A stretch of 63,987 nucleotides of DNA, taken from assembly GCA_041695045.1 (NCBI GenBank), contig JBGFRR010000124.1, positions 1 through 63,987 on the forward strand, in the 5' to 3' direction. Both the position numbers and the translations under genes were made by a program. Shown here piece after piece: positions 1 through 7,969 of the stretch. The notes under the pieces were generated by a model. It saw only the letters and a list, made by a program, of their open reading frames with translations, searched no databases and was not told the DNA's origin. Positions within the stretch are counted from its first letter, which is position 1, and each line of letters opens with the position of its first letter. The stretch comes from JBGFRR01 sp041695045 (GTDB lineage: Bacteria; Bacteroidota; Ignavibacteria; UBA10030).

Positions 1-2
1 TG

Positions 3-209
3 CGCTGTCGTGATTGGTGCCGCATCGATGTGCGGCTCGACGCGCAGGGAATTCCGAACATCATCGAGCTCAACCCCTTGCCCGGCATTCTGCCGAATCC
101 CGATGAGCATTCCTGTTTTCCCCAAGCGGCTCGTCCAGCGGGCATGGACTATAATAGTATGATTCATGCCGTCCTGGATTCAGCGCTTCAACGGTATGGA
201 TTTCGCTAA
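3..209 (+). CDS. ATP-grasp ligase (D-Ala-D-Ala ligase-like), C-terminal part
   Basis: The window opens inside this gene; only the last 68 codons are visible. They contain RIDVRLDAQG and IIELNPLPGI, the Mg/ATP-binding end of an ATP-grasp fold as found in D-alanine-D-alanine ligases (the E and N of ELNP bind metal). The next gene carries the matching block RVDIRLTNDNQ and EVNPNPDIS, so the two are tandem paralogues. It is followed after 54 bases by that paralogue and appears to belong to the same operon with the GNAT and KamA genes. The substrate cannot be read from the fragment. Peptide-bond formation between amino acids is the usual reaction of the family. Confidence 0.8.
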   Translation, partial: RCRDWCRIDVRLDAQGIPNIIELNPLPGILPNPDEHSCFPQAARPAGMDYNSMIHAVLDSALQRYGFR

Positions 210-263
210 GCGACGGCACGGTTGAGGATTACCCTCGGCTCTTCATTTACTGCAGGAGATGAC

Positions 264-1358
264 ATGCCGAAACGGATACACGTTGCGATTGTGTTCAACG
301 AGCCGACCGTTCAAACAGATGCGGGACGGAAATACATCACAGAAAACGGCACGATTGAGCGGTTCTCATCAAAGGCCGAGCTGTTGGCCGGATTGAAACC
401 GGGAACGGTCGATTTATCCGAAGTGGGTGTGTTGGAAGAACGTGAACACGTGCAAAAGGCGCTTCAACAGCAGGGATATCAGGCCTCGCTCTTTAATATG
501 AACAGCGACCTGAATCGTTTACTGCGATTTTTGGAAGAAAAAGAACCCGACCTCATTTTCAATCTGTGTGAGTCGGTGGGGAATGAATCGCTCCACGAAA
601 TGCACGTTGCCGGCGTGTATGAACTGCTCGGCATTCCCTACACGGGCGCAAGTGCTTTTGTTCTCGGCACTTGCCTGCACAAGGCGCGTGTTAAAGAAAT
701 CCTCATTGCACACAACATTCTGACCCCGCGCTTTGCTATCTTCCGTAACATCAACGAAATCAACGGAGAATTGCAGGACCTCAACTTCCCCCTCATGGTG
801 AAGCCGTCGCGTGAAGATGCGAGCATCGGCGTCGACCATGAATCGGTCGTCGATGGCATTGCAGCATTGAAGAAGCGTGTGCGGCATGTGTTCCAAACCT
901 ACGACCAGCCGGCGCTGGTGGAGGAATACATCGAGGGCCGCGAGCTGAACATCGCCATCATGGGCAATAAACGGCCCATCGTGCTGCCAATTTCGGAAAT
1001 CGATTTCTCGGGCTTGCCCGCCGACTATCCGAAGATCGTCACCTATAACGCGAAGTGGATGCAAGGAACACCGGAGTTTGTCGGCACGGTCGGTACATGC
1101 CCTGCCGATATTCCACCTGATCTCGAGAAGAAGCTGAAGGAGTTGTCGCTGAGAGCGTACCGCATCATCGGATGTCGCGATTACGCGCGCGTCGATATCC
1201 GGCTGACGAACGACAATCAGCCGTACATCATCGAGGTCAATCCCAATCCCGACATCTCAGACGACGCCGGGTTTGCGCGCTCGGTGAGGAAATACGGCCT
1301 GACGTTCGAACAAGTCGTCGAACGCATTGTGGAGTACGCATTGGAGAGGAGACCGTAA
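264..1358 (+). CDS. ATP-grasp ligase, D-Ala-D-Ala ligase family
   Basis: A 364-residue ATP-grasp protein. A TTG at 222 is in frame, but the ATG at 264 has AGGAG at 254-258 and gives the normal start MPKRIHVAIVFNEP. Visible family features are the N-terminal Rossmann-like region with NLCESVGNES, the nucleotide-binding loop VKPSREDASIGVD in the middle, EEYIEGRELN, and the metal site EVNPNPDIS near the C-terminus. Members join amino acids or peptides with ATP. Sitting second in a row of two such ligases and upstream of a GNAT and a lysine 2,3-aminomutase, it probably makes a small peptide or conjugate that contains beta-lysine, rather than cell-wall D-Ala-D-Ala; that role is inference. Confidence 0.85.
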   Translation: MPKRIHVAIVFNEPTVQTDAGRKYITENGTIERFSSKAELLAGLKPGTVDLSEVGVLEEREHVQKALQQQGYQASLFNMNSDLNRLLRFLEEKEPDLIFNLCESVGNESLHEMHVAGVYELLGIPYTGASAFVLGTCLHKARVKEILIAHNILTPRFAIFRNINEINGELQDLNFPLMVKPSREDASIGVDHESVVDGIAALKKRVRHVFQTYDQPALVEEYIEGRELNIAIMGNKRPIVLPISEIDFSGLPADYPKIVTYNAKWMQGTPEFVGTVGTCPADIPPDLEKKLKELSLRAYRIIGCRDYARVDIRLTNDNQPYIIEVNPNPDISDDAGFARSVRKYGLTFEQVVERIVEYALERRP

Positions 1359-1366
1359 GTGCACGT

Positions 1367-1852
1367 ATGCCGATTCGCGCGTTCCGACGGGATGACATCG
1401 AGCCTCTGCGGGAAATTCTCCGAGCGACAGGAGCGTTCAAACCGGATGAAATCGCCGTGGCGGTGGAACTGATGGAGATCGTTGTGGAGGAACCGCATCA
1501 ACAGGATTATATAATGTATATCTACGTGGATGATGAGGGTGCACCCCGCGGCTACTACTGCGTGGGTCCAACGCCGATGACGACCGGCACGTTCGACCTC
1601 TACTGGATTGCCGTCGACCCGGCTCTGCAGCGTGCGGGAATTGGCCGTGAGTTGCTGCAACACTGTGAAGCCACCGTACGGGCGCACCAGGGCCGGTTGA
1701 TTGTTGTCGAGACATCCTCACAACCGAAATACGATCCAACCCGACGGTTCTATCTTCGGAACGACTATCGCGAAACCGCGCGCATCAACGACTACTACGC
1801 GGTTGGCGACGACCTCGTCATCTATTCCAAACACCTCATGGAGGGCTCGTAA
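1367..1852 (+). CDS. GNAT family N-acetyltransferase
   Basis: A 161-residue single-domain acetyltransferase beginning MPIRAFRRDDIEPLREIL, the typical GNAT opening. The acetyl-CoA pyrophosphate loop is visible as ALQRAGIGRELLQHCE (Q/R-x-x-G-x-G), followed by a beta-strand with VVETSSQ and the C-terminal FYLRNDYRE. The start at 1367 lies 8 bases after the ligase stop; a longer open frame upstream is only the shadow of the ligase. It lies 5 bases ahead of kamA. In methanogens and bacilli a GNAT next to a lysine 2,3-aminomutase makes N-epsilon-acetyl-beta-lysine, but AblB is longer than this protein, so here acetylation of a beta-lysine product is only a suggestion. Confidence 0.85.
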   Translation: MPIRAFRRDDIEPLREILRATGAFKPDEIAVAVELMEIVVEEPHQQDYIMYIYVDDEGAPRGYYCVGPTPMTTGTFDLYWIAVDPALQRAGIGRELLQHCEATVRAHQGRLIVVETSSQPKYDPTRRFYLRNDYRETARINDYYAVGDDLVIYSKHLMEGS

Positions 1853-1857
1853 GGGCT

Positions 1858-3015
1858 ATGGAACTTTGGCAAGAGCTACTGCGGCAAAGCGTCGACAGCA
1901 GCAAAGACCTCGTAGAACGCTTCGGCTTCGACAAGGAGCTGGCCGATAAGCTCAACAAGCTGTTTCACATCCGCGTGAACCCGTACTATCTCAGTCTCAT
2001 CCGGTATCCCGGCGATCCCATCTGGCTGCAGTGTATCCCCGATGCGGTGGAGCTTGAGGATCAGAATGCGCCGGAAGACCCGCTGAACGAAGACGCCGAC
2101 AGTCCCGTTCCCAGCATTACCCACCGCTATCCGGATCGCGTGCTGTTCCTTATCACGAGCCAATGTTCCATGTACTGTCGCTTCTGCACGCGCAAGCGCA
2201 AGGTGAGCGATTCCAGCAAAATCAACTCCAAGTGGATTCAGGACGGTATCGACTACATTGCGGCGCATCCCGAGGTGCGGGATGTCGTGCTCTCGGGCGG
2301 CGACCCGTTGATGGTGACGGACTATGTGCTGGAACGAATCCTTGCCGGACTGCGGGCGATTCCGCACGTGGAGATCATCCGCCTCGGCACCAAGATGCCC
2401 TGCGTTCTACCGCAGCGCATTACCCCCAAGCTCTGCAAGATGCTGCGGAAGTATCATCCCATCTACGTCAACACGCATTTCAATCATCCATGGGAGTGCA
2501 CGCCGGAAGCCGAACGCGCCTGTGCCATGCTCGCCGATGCCGGCTGTCCCGTCGGCAATCAGGCCGTGCTGATGAAGGGTGTCAACGACGACACGGAGGT
2601 GATGGTAGAACTCCATCGCAAGCTGCTCAAGATGCGCGTGCGGCCGTACTACATCTATCAAGCCGACCTGACGAAGGGAACAAACCACTTCCGTACACCG
2701 GTGCGCGTGGGGCTAGAGATTATGGACAAGCTGCGCGGCCACACTTCGGGGTTAGCGGTTCCGTACTACGTGATCGATGCGCCGGGTGGAGGCGGGAAGA
2801 TTCCGCTCTTACCGCAATACGTGTTGGGGCGGGACGGTAAGGACATCATTCTTCGCAACTACAAGTATGAGGTCTATACCTATCCCGATGTCGAGGAAAC
2901 GCCCGTTCAGCATGCGGTCGTGGAACGAAGGTACGTGCGGAAGCGCGCTTCGAAACGGAAGAAGGTGCATTCACCGGCAACTGCGACGCACGAATTGGAA
3001 GCGGTCGAGAAATAG
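1858..3015 (+). CDS. kamA: lysine 2,3-aminomutase, radical SAM
   Basis: A 385-residue radical SAM aminomutase that moves the alpha-amino group of L-lysine to C3, giving beta-lysine. The 4Fe-4S/SAM cysteines are C103, C107 and C110 (CSMYCRFC). K314 in DAPGGGGK is the PLP lysine. The two aspartates that hold the lysine side-chain amine in the clostridial enzyme (D293 and D330, 37 apart) are present as D270 (QADLTKG) and D307 (VIDAPGG), also 37 apart. Glutamate 2,3-aminomutases have Lys and Asn there, so lysine is the likely substrate. The short N-terminus and lack of a neighbouring EpmA argue against an EpmB role. Start ATG is preceded by TAAGGGCT. Last gene of the operon; a terminator follows. 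Confidence 0.93.
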   Translation: MELWQELLRQSVDSSKDLVERFGFDKELADKLNKLFHIRVNPYYLSLIRYPGDPIWLQCIPDAVELEDQNAPEDPLNEDADSPVPSITHRYPDRVLFLITSQCSMYCRFCTRKRKVSDSSKINSKWIQDGIDYIAAHPEVRDVVLSGGDPLMVTDYVLERILAGLRAIPHVEIIRLGTKMPCVLPQRITPKLCKMLRKYHPIYVNTHFNHPWECTPEAERACAMLADAGCPVGNQAVLMKGVNDDTEVMVELHRKLLKMRVRPYYIYQADLTKGTNHFRTPVRVGLEIMDKLRGHTSGLAVPYYVIDAPGGGGKIPLLPQYVLGRDGKDIILRNYKYEVYTYPDVEETPVQHAVVERRYVRKRASKRKKVHSPATATHELEAVEK

Positions 3016-3040
3016 CTGCAAGATTTCAAGGGAGGTTACG

Positions 3041-3075
3041 GCCCGCGGTGCTCTACGCCGCGGGCTTGTTGTTTG
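3041..3075 (+). terminator. Rho-independent terminator after kamA
   Basis: An 8-bp perfect stem gcccgcgg/ccgcgggc (3041-3048 with 3058-3065) and a 9-base loop are followed by the T-rich run ttgttgttt. It lies 25 bases behind the kamA stop and closes the ATP-grasp/GNAT/kamA operon. Confidence 0.8.
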
Positions 3076-3217
3076 AACGTCATGGACCCTTGCGAACGTT
3101 GGGCTGGAGTAAATCTTCGCACGGTGGAAGCCTCGAACGTCTCGCGTACTTTCAAAGCTGAATTCTCGTATCTTAACCTCTACCGACCATCGTGAAGCGA
3201 ACGGAAGGAAAACAACC

Positions 3218-4414
3218 ATGTCGTTCCAAACAAAAATCCAACAGATTCAAGACACCCTGCGGGAGGAGCAGATCGACGGCTGGCTGCTTTACAACTTTCG
3301 TGGCTCCAACGTTTTTGCGACGCGCATCCTTGATTTAGCCGGGCACGTCCTGCAGACGCGGCGGTATTTCTATTTCATCCCTGCTCAGGGCGAGCCGCGG
3401 AAACTCGTACACACCATCGAGCAGTGGAATCTCGACAGTATACCGGGCGAGAAGACCATCTACCTGAGCTGGCAGTCATTAGAGGATGGGCTGAAGAAGA
3501 TCCTCTCGGGGGCAACGCGAGTAGCGATGGAGTACTCGCCCCGCAATGCCATTCCCTACGTGTCGAATGTCGACGGCGGGACGATTGAGCTTGTGCGGTC
3601 TGCTGGCGTTGAGGTTGTCTCGTCGGCAAATCTTGTTCAGTACTTCGAAGCGCGGTGGACGGAAGAACAAACCCGCGACAATGTTGAGACGGCAAGTCAT
3701 CTCCGCGCCATCGTCGATGAAGTCTGGTCGTTCATTAAACAGCGCATGACAAGCGGTGATGGGCTGACGGAATATGACGTGCAGCAGTTGATGCTTTCCG
3801 AGTTCGCCCACCGCGGCCTGCGAACCGAAAGCGATCCTAACTGCTCCGTCAACGCCAACAGCGCCAATCCGCACTACGAGCCGACGAAAGACCTCCACAG
3901 CCCGATTCGCGAAGGCGACTTTGTGCTCATCGACCTCTGGGCGAAGAAGGACAAACCCCGCTCGGTGTACAGCGACATCACGTGGACAGGATTTGTGGGG
4001 AAGGACGTTCCGGACGAATACCGGAGGGTGTTTGCCGTCGTCCAGGGCGGACGCGATGCGGCGTTAGAATGTGTGCGGAAGGCTTTGTCCGAAGGGCGAG
4101 CGCTGCGCGGCTACGAGGTTGACGACACGGCGAGAGCGTTCATTGCGGCGAAGGGCTATGGCGAATACTTCGTGCACCGTACGGGTCATTCGATCGGCGA
4201 AGACCTCCACGGCAACGGCGCAAACATGGACAACCTCGAGACGCACGACGATCGGACGATTATCCCCCGTACGTCGTTCACCATTGAACCGGGAGCGTAT
4301 CTGCCCGGGAAGTTTGGAATTCGCAGCGAGATTAATGTGTACATCTCGGAAAAGAACGACGTGATTGTTACCGGCCCGCCGATCCAAGAGGAGGTAGTGG
4401 CGATACTCAAGTGA
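3218..4414 (+). CDS. Xaa-Pro aminopeptidase-type M24 metallopeptidase
   Basis: A 398-residue pita-bread peptidase. The N-terminal creatinase-like domain covers about residues 1-150 and the catalytic domain the rest. All five metal ligands of family M24 are visible: D239 (LIDLW), D253 (YSDITW), H324 (HRTGHSIG), E357 (FTIEPGA) and E371 (RSEINVY), consistent with a two-metal enzyme that removes the residue before proline. There is no signal peptide, so it is cytoplasmic. The start ATG has GGAAGGAAAA upstream. It faces the lptF/lptG-like pair tail to tail with only 22 bases between, and no clear terminator hairpin is visible there. Aminopeptidase P is the best name; exact specificity cannot be told from sequence. 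Confidence 0.88.
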   Translation: MSFQTKIQQIQDTLREEQIDGWLLYNFRGSNVFATRILDLAGHVLQTRRYFYFIPAQGEPRKLVHTIEQWNLDSIPGEKTIYLSWQSLEDGLKKILSGATRVAMEYSPRNAIPYVSNVDGGTIELVRSAGVEVVSSANLVQYFEARWTEEQTRDNVETASHLRAIVDEVWSFIKQRMTSGDGLTEYDVQQLMLSEFAHRGLRTESDPNCSVNANSANPHYEPTKDLHSPIREGDFVLIDLWAKKDKPRSVYSDITWTGFVGKDVPDEYRRVFAVVQGGRDAALECVRKALSEGRALRGYEVDDTARAFIAAKGYGEYFVHRTGHSIGEDLHGNGANMDNLETHDDRTIIPRTSFTIEPGAYLPGKFGIRSEINVYISEKNDVIVTGPPIQEEVVAILK

Positions 4415-4436
4415 ACGTTGCGAAGCGTTGGCATCC

Positions 4437-5549
4437 TTACTTCTGCACCTTCAACAAATTCGCCACTCCCGCCACAAGAAAAATCAAATTTGCTAACCAC
4501 GCCGTCAGGAGCGGATGCAGGTCGCCGTTGTAGCCGAAGACCTGACTCACCTTCATGAAGCCCATGTAGGTGAACGTCACCGCAACGCAAATCCCGAACT
4601 CCACCGCCACGCCGCTCCTTCTCCGCACCGAGCCGAACGTCACGCCGAAGAGCGTCACCACGACGCTGGCGAACGGGAACGCCACCTTGCTGTGGAACTC
4701 CACCAACCATCGCGAAACCTGCTGTCCGGCGCGCTGCTGGCTTTCGATGAACGCGCGCAGCTCCGGATAATCCATTTCTTCCGGCTTCCGCTGTTTCTTC
4801 TCCATGTCTTCCGGCGTTAGGCTGAGTTTCCCAACCGGTAACCGATCGAATATCTGAAACCATTGCTCTCCATCGTGCAGCTCCCGCATCGTGCCGTTTG
4901 ACAAGACCCATTGTTCGTCATGTCGCTGTGTGATGCTATCGGCGACGGCAAGCCATTGCATCAGCGCGGCGTCGTAGCGGCGCGTGAGGACGGTCAGATT
5001 CGTGTCGGCGAAATCCTGAATGCTCACCCGGCTGGCGGTGCGACTCCGCGGTTCGTAGTAGCCGATGGACACCTTGCGTGTGCGGTCGGCTTGAAAGAAA
5101 ATATTAAACCGCGCAAACGAATCGCCCCCGCGATGCAGATGAGCCCGCTCGATACCGAATTTCTTCTGGTTCGCATACGGAACAATCCAGCCGTTGAAGT
5201 GCACGGAAACCGCGCTGACCGCTACGGCAACGACGAGGAACGGCACCAACAGTCGATACAAGCTGACGCCGCTCGATTTAATGGCGGAGAGCTCGTTCTG
5301 ATTCGCCATTCGTCCCATAACGAACAGCGACGCCAACAGCATCGCGACCGGAGTCATCAGCTTGACGATTTCGGGGGAGAACGAAACATAGTATTCAACA
5401 ATCGTCTCAAACGGCACGTCGGCGTCGATGAAATCGTCCAACTTTTCCATCATGTCGATCATCAGGAAAATCAAAACAAAGGCGAGCAGGCCGAAGCTGA
5501 ACGCGATGAGGAACTGTCGAACAAGATAGCGGTCGAGAATCGTGATCAT
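4437..5549 (-). CDS. LptF/LptG family permease (second of pair)
   Basis: A 370-residue YjgP/YjgQ protein starting MITILDRYLVRQFLIAFSFG. Three transmembrane helices at the N-terminal end, a periplasmic beta-jellyroll region and three helices at the C-terminal end are recognisable. This is the LptF/LptG fold that, with LptB, lifts lipopolysaccharide out of the inner membrane towards the LptC/A bridge. The open frame runs upstream of the ATG at 5549, but that is shadow of the neighbouring gene. The start overlaps the stop of the upstream permease by 4 bases (ATGA), so the two are co-translated. By gene order it would correspond to lptG, but the paralogues cannot be assigned firmly by eye. Confidence 0.88.
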   Translation of the reverse strand: MITILDRYLVRQFLIAFSFGLLAFVLIFLMIDMMEKLDDFIDADVPFETIVEYYVSFSPEIVKLMTPVAMLLASLFVMGRMANQNELSAIKSSGVSLYRLLVPFLVVAVAVSAVSVHFNGWIVPYANQKKFGIERAHLHRGGDSFARFNIFFQADRTRKVSIGYYEPRSRTASRVSIQDFADTNLTVLTRRYDAALMQWLAVADSITQRHDEQWVLSNGTMRELHDGEQWFQIFDRLPVGKLSLTPEDMEKKQRKPEEMDYPELRAFIESQQRAGQQVSRWLVEFHSKVAFPFASVVVTLFGVTFGSVRRRSGVAVEFGICVAVTFTYMGFMKVSQVFGYNGDLHPLLTAWLANLIFLVAGVANLLKVQK

Positions 5550-6916
5550 GCTTCGGCGGTTTCCTCTTCGAGTTTCCATTGTTCGGGGATAAAGCGCGTC
5601 AACGCCGACCAATCGATGGTGACCGTCTCCCGCGCCGTGCGGAGGGTGAGATAGAAGCCAAGCGCGCCGATGACGATATTGGCGATCCACATTCCGACCC
5701 ATGGCGCAATCAGCCCGCGGTCGGCCATTTTCTCGCCGCCGATTAGGCAGGCCCAATACATCAAAAAGAATCCGAGGCTGAGACTGGCGGCCATCCCGAA
5801 CGTCCCTTTCCGCGCCATGATGCCCAGCGGCACGCCCACCAACACGAACACCATGCACGCGGCCGGGATGGCGTATTTCTTATGAATCTCCACCCGGTAC
5901 TCCCGCATCTGCCGCTCCAATCGGTTGATGACGCTGTATTCTGCTTCAATCAGACTCTTGAGTGAGGAAAGCCTCGCTACAGCCGCGGCAGGACTGGTTT
6001 CTACCTGCCCAGCCGCCGTATCGACTCTCGCCGTCCTGAGAAGATCTGTCGTCTCCTTCTCCACATAATTCTGAATCCGCCCCTCCACGATGCGCCGCTC
6101 GGCCATGAGGCTATCGACGCGCTGCTGCATGTCGGCGGTGCTGAGCTCTCGGTCGCCGCGAGCGAAAGCGCTCTCCTGAGAACGCTGGAAATCGAATCCC
6201 TCGGCATCCATCGTAATGCGGTGCTTCTCGAACCGGATGGTGCGGTACTCTACGCTATTGATCATGTTCAGCTCATGGATTTCGCCGTCATACAAGTCCA
6301 TGATGATCTTCCGGTAGTCGGGGGAGAAGGAGATGGTGCCGCGCTTCGCGGTAACCGTTGTTTGGAAATCGTGTCGCGTGTAGTCGAAAATCGTTACTCC
6401 TTCGAGGTCGTTCGACTCTTCGAACGTACGGCGCACGAGGATGCTGTATCCTTGGATGGCCTGGGAGAATAAACCGGGCACGAGCGAGAGCGTCGGTTTC
6501 TTCCGGGCAATGTCGGAGGAGAGAGCGCGCACGCGATGGTTGGCGTCAGGAAGGATCTCGTTGTTGAAGTAGAGCACCATCCCTGCAACGACGGCGGACG
6601 CAACGACCGCCGGAGCCATCATGCGGTACAGGCTCACGCCGCTTGCGCGCATGGCAGTAATCTCATGCGTTGCCGCCATGCCGCCGAACGCCATCAGCGT
6701 TGCGACGAGGACAGACATGGGGACGGCGAGCACAACCATCCACGCGAGGTTGAGCACAGTCAGCTCAGCGATAATCCACGGTGAGAGTCCCTTTCCCGCA
6801 AGCTGGTCCATAAATTTGACGAGGAACTGGAGAAGGAACACTAACATCAGCACGATGAACGAGAACACAAACGGCGCGAGGTGTGCGCGCAGGATATGTC
6901 GCCACATAATCCACAT
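5546..6916 (-). CDS. LptF/LptG family permease (first of pair)
   Basis: A 456-residue paralogue of the downstream permease, with the same N-terminal block (LRAHLAPFVFSFIVLMLVF) and C-terminal helices (CMVFVLVGVPLGIMARKG). It is about 90 residues longer than the usual 360. The extra part, roughly residues 265-345 and rich in R, E and Q (QQRVDSLMAERRIVEGRIQN), looks like a coiled-coil inserted in the periplasmic domain before the last helices. Expected to form the inner-membrane half of the Lpt exporter together with its partner. Start MWIMWR; the second ATG at 6907 is an alternative. It is transcribed divergently from pdxH with about 100 bases between. Confidence 0.87.
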   Translation of the reverse strand: MWIMWRHILRAHLAPFVFSFIVLMLVFLLQFLVKFMDQLAGKGLSPWIIAELTVLNLAWMVVLAVPMSVLVATLMAFGGMAATHEITAMRASGVSLYRMMAPAVVASAVVAGMVLYFNNEILPDANHRVRALSSDIARKKPTLSLVPGLFSQAIQGYSILVRRTFEESNDLEGVTIFDYTRHDFQTTVTAKRGTISFSPDYRKIIMDLYDGEIHELNMINSVEYRTIRFEKHRITMDAEGFDFQRSQESAFARGDRELSTADMQQRVDSLMAERRIVEGRIQNYVEKETTDLLRTARVDTAAGQVETSPAAAVARLSSLKSLIEAEYSVINRLERQMREYRVEIHKKYAIPAACMVFVLVGVPLGIMARKGTFGMAASLSLGFFLMYWACLIGGEKMADRGLIAPWVGMWIANIVIGALGFYLTLRTARETVTIDWSALTRFIPEQWKLEEETAEA

Positions 6917-6961
6917 GACACCACAATGTACATAGAAGCAGAGGGGATTACAAGACCTGTG

Positions 6962-6990
6962 TTGCCTTTACGGGCACCTCTTTTTATATT
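6962..6990 (+). promoter_or_regulatory. sigma-70-like promoter of pdxH
   Basis: TTGCCT (6962-6967), a 17-base spacer and TATATT (6985-6990) stand 30 bases ahead of the pdxH start. Pattern match only. Confidence 0.55.
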
Positions 6991-7020
6991 GGCCGAACAC
7001 AACTCGAGCGTGCCACTACT

Positions 7021-7662
7021 ATGAATGAAAAACTTGCCCGCTTGCGACGTCGGTATGCCGCGGAGGAACTGTCGGAGCACAGTGTCTACCCCGACCCCAT
7101 CGAGCAGTTTCGTCGCTGGCTTCAGCAGGCGATCGACTCGGACTTCATCGATCCGAACGCGATGGTGCTTGCAACGGCTACACCCGATGGCAAGCCGTCT
7201 GCGAGAATGGTGCTGCTCAAGAGCGTGGACGAGCGCGGGTTTGTGTTCTTCACCAATTATGAAAGCCGGAAAGGCGATGAGCTGCAACACAATCCCCGCG
7301 TATCGTTGCTGTTGTACTGGGATGTGTTGGGTCGACAGGTGCGCGTGGAGGGACGTGTTGAGAAGACCTCGCGGGAGGAGTCGGAGGCGTACTTTAAGAC
7401 GAGGCCGTTCGAGAGTCGCATTGCCGCGGTGATCTCGCATCAGAGCAGTGTTATTGCCAGCCGCGCGGAATTAGAACAACGATTTGCCGAGCTTGAAGCA
7501 CAGTATAGCGGGAACGATGTCCCGCTTCCGCCGTTCTGGGGCGGCTATCGTGTGCTTCCGGATGAGTTTGAGTTCTGGCAGGGACGCGAGAATCGTTTGC
7601 ACGACAGGCTGCGCTACGTGAAGGCGGATGGTGGATGGAGGATCGAGCGACTGAGCCCGTAA
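7021..7662 (+). CDS. pdxH: pyridoxamine 5'-phosphate oxidase
   Basis: A 213-residue FMN-dependent oxidase that turns pyridoxamine or pyridoxine 5'-phosphate into pyridoxal 5'-phosphate, the last step of vitamin B6 synthesis and salvage. The sequence follows the family from end to end: YPDPIEQFRRWL, AMVLATATPDGKPSARMVLLK, FFTNYESRKG, the FMN-binding RVEGRVEKTS, and the C-terminal block EFWQGRENRLHDR ending in IERLSP (family RLAP). Length is normal. PLP made by this enzyme is needed by KamA and by the DegT aminotransferase elsewhere in the window. Monocistronic, divergent from the lptF/lptG-like genes. Confidence 0.96.
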   Translation: MNEKLARLRRRYAAEELSEHSVYPDPIEQFRRWLQQAIDSDFIDPNAMVLATATPDGKPSARMVLLKSVDERGFVFFTNYESRKGDELQHNPRVSLLLYWDVLGRQVRVEGRVEKTSREESEAYFKTRPFESRIAAVISHQSSVIASRAELEQRFAELEAQYSGNDVPLPPFWGGYRVLPDEFEFWQGRENRLHDRLRYVKADGGWRIERLSP

Positions 7663-7969
7663 TGGAGGAAGTGATTCTATTGTAGGGCGAATCGCTGATT
7701 CGCCCGAGCGAGACGGCGTCTCGCTCTACAAATAATTGATCAAAACGTACCACTGCACTTCCACGTGGTGGCTTGCAATTCAACCGACTTTTCATTAGGT
7801 TTTTAGCAGCAGCTTCAGCTATGTCCTCTTCTATGCCGCCGGCACGGGCGGCGTCATGAGCCTACACAGGGAGTCGTATCGAGCCTTTCGCTACCGTCGC
7901 TTTTTGACCTCTGCAGTGCGGGGAGATGCTGTTTAGACCGCCTTCATGATCACAAGCACAAGCGTTTAA
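7663..7969. other. intergenic region pdxH-sprA
   Basis: About 300 bases without a gene. It holds the double hairpin at 7681-7730 and a small gccgcc/ggcggc hairpin around 7840-7857. No clear promoter for sprA could be picked out and no ORF looks real. Confidence 0.5.
7681..7730. repeat. double-hairpin palindromic element (REP/BIME-like)
   Basis: Two perfect 9-bp hairpins with 3-base loops stand back to back: gggcgaatc/gattcgccc (7685-7705) and gagcgagac/gtctcgctc (7706-7726). They are enclosed by tgta at 7681 and taca at 7727, so the whole 50-mer folds as a small cruciform. There is no T-run, so it is not a simple terminator. It resembles REP-type intergenic repeats. Confidence 0.75.

Noticed and set aside
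1858..3015. EpmB (elongation factor P beta-lysylation)
   Set aside because: No EpmA or efp gene is near, and the context is two ATP-grasp ligases and a GNAT; KamA with both lysine-binding aspartates is the simpler reading.
5975..6015. Another in-frame palindrome, in the lptF-like gene
   Set aside because: A ggcagg/cctgcc pair is visible but only 6 bp long, and the surrounding coiled-coil cannot be aligned by eye to show an insertion.
7681..7730. Terminator of pdxH
   Set aside because: No T-run follows and the two hairpins sit in a symmetric frame, more like a REP-type element.
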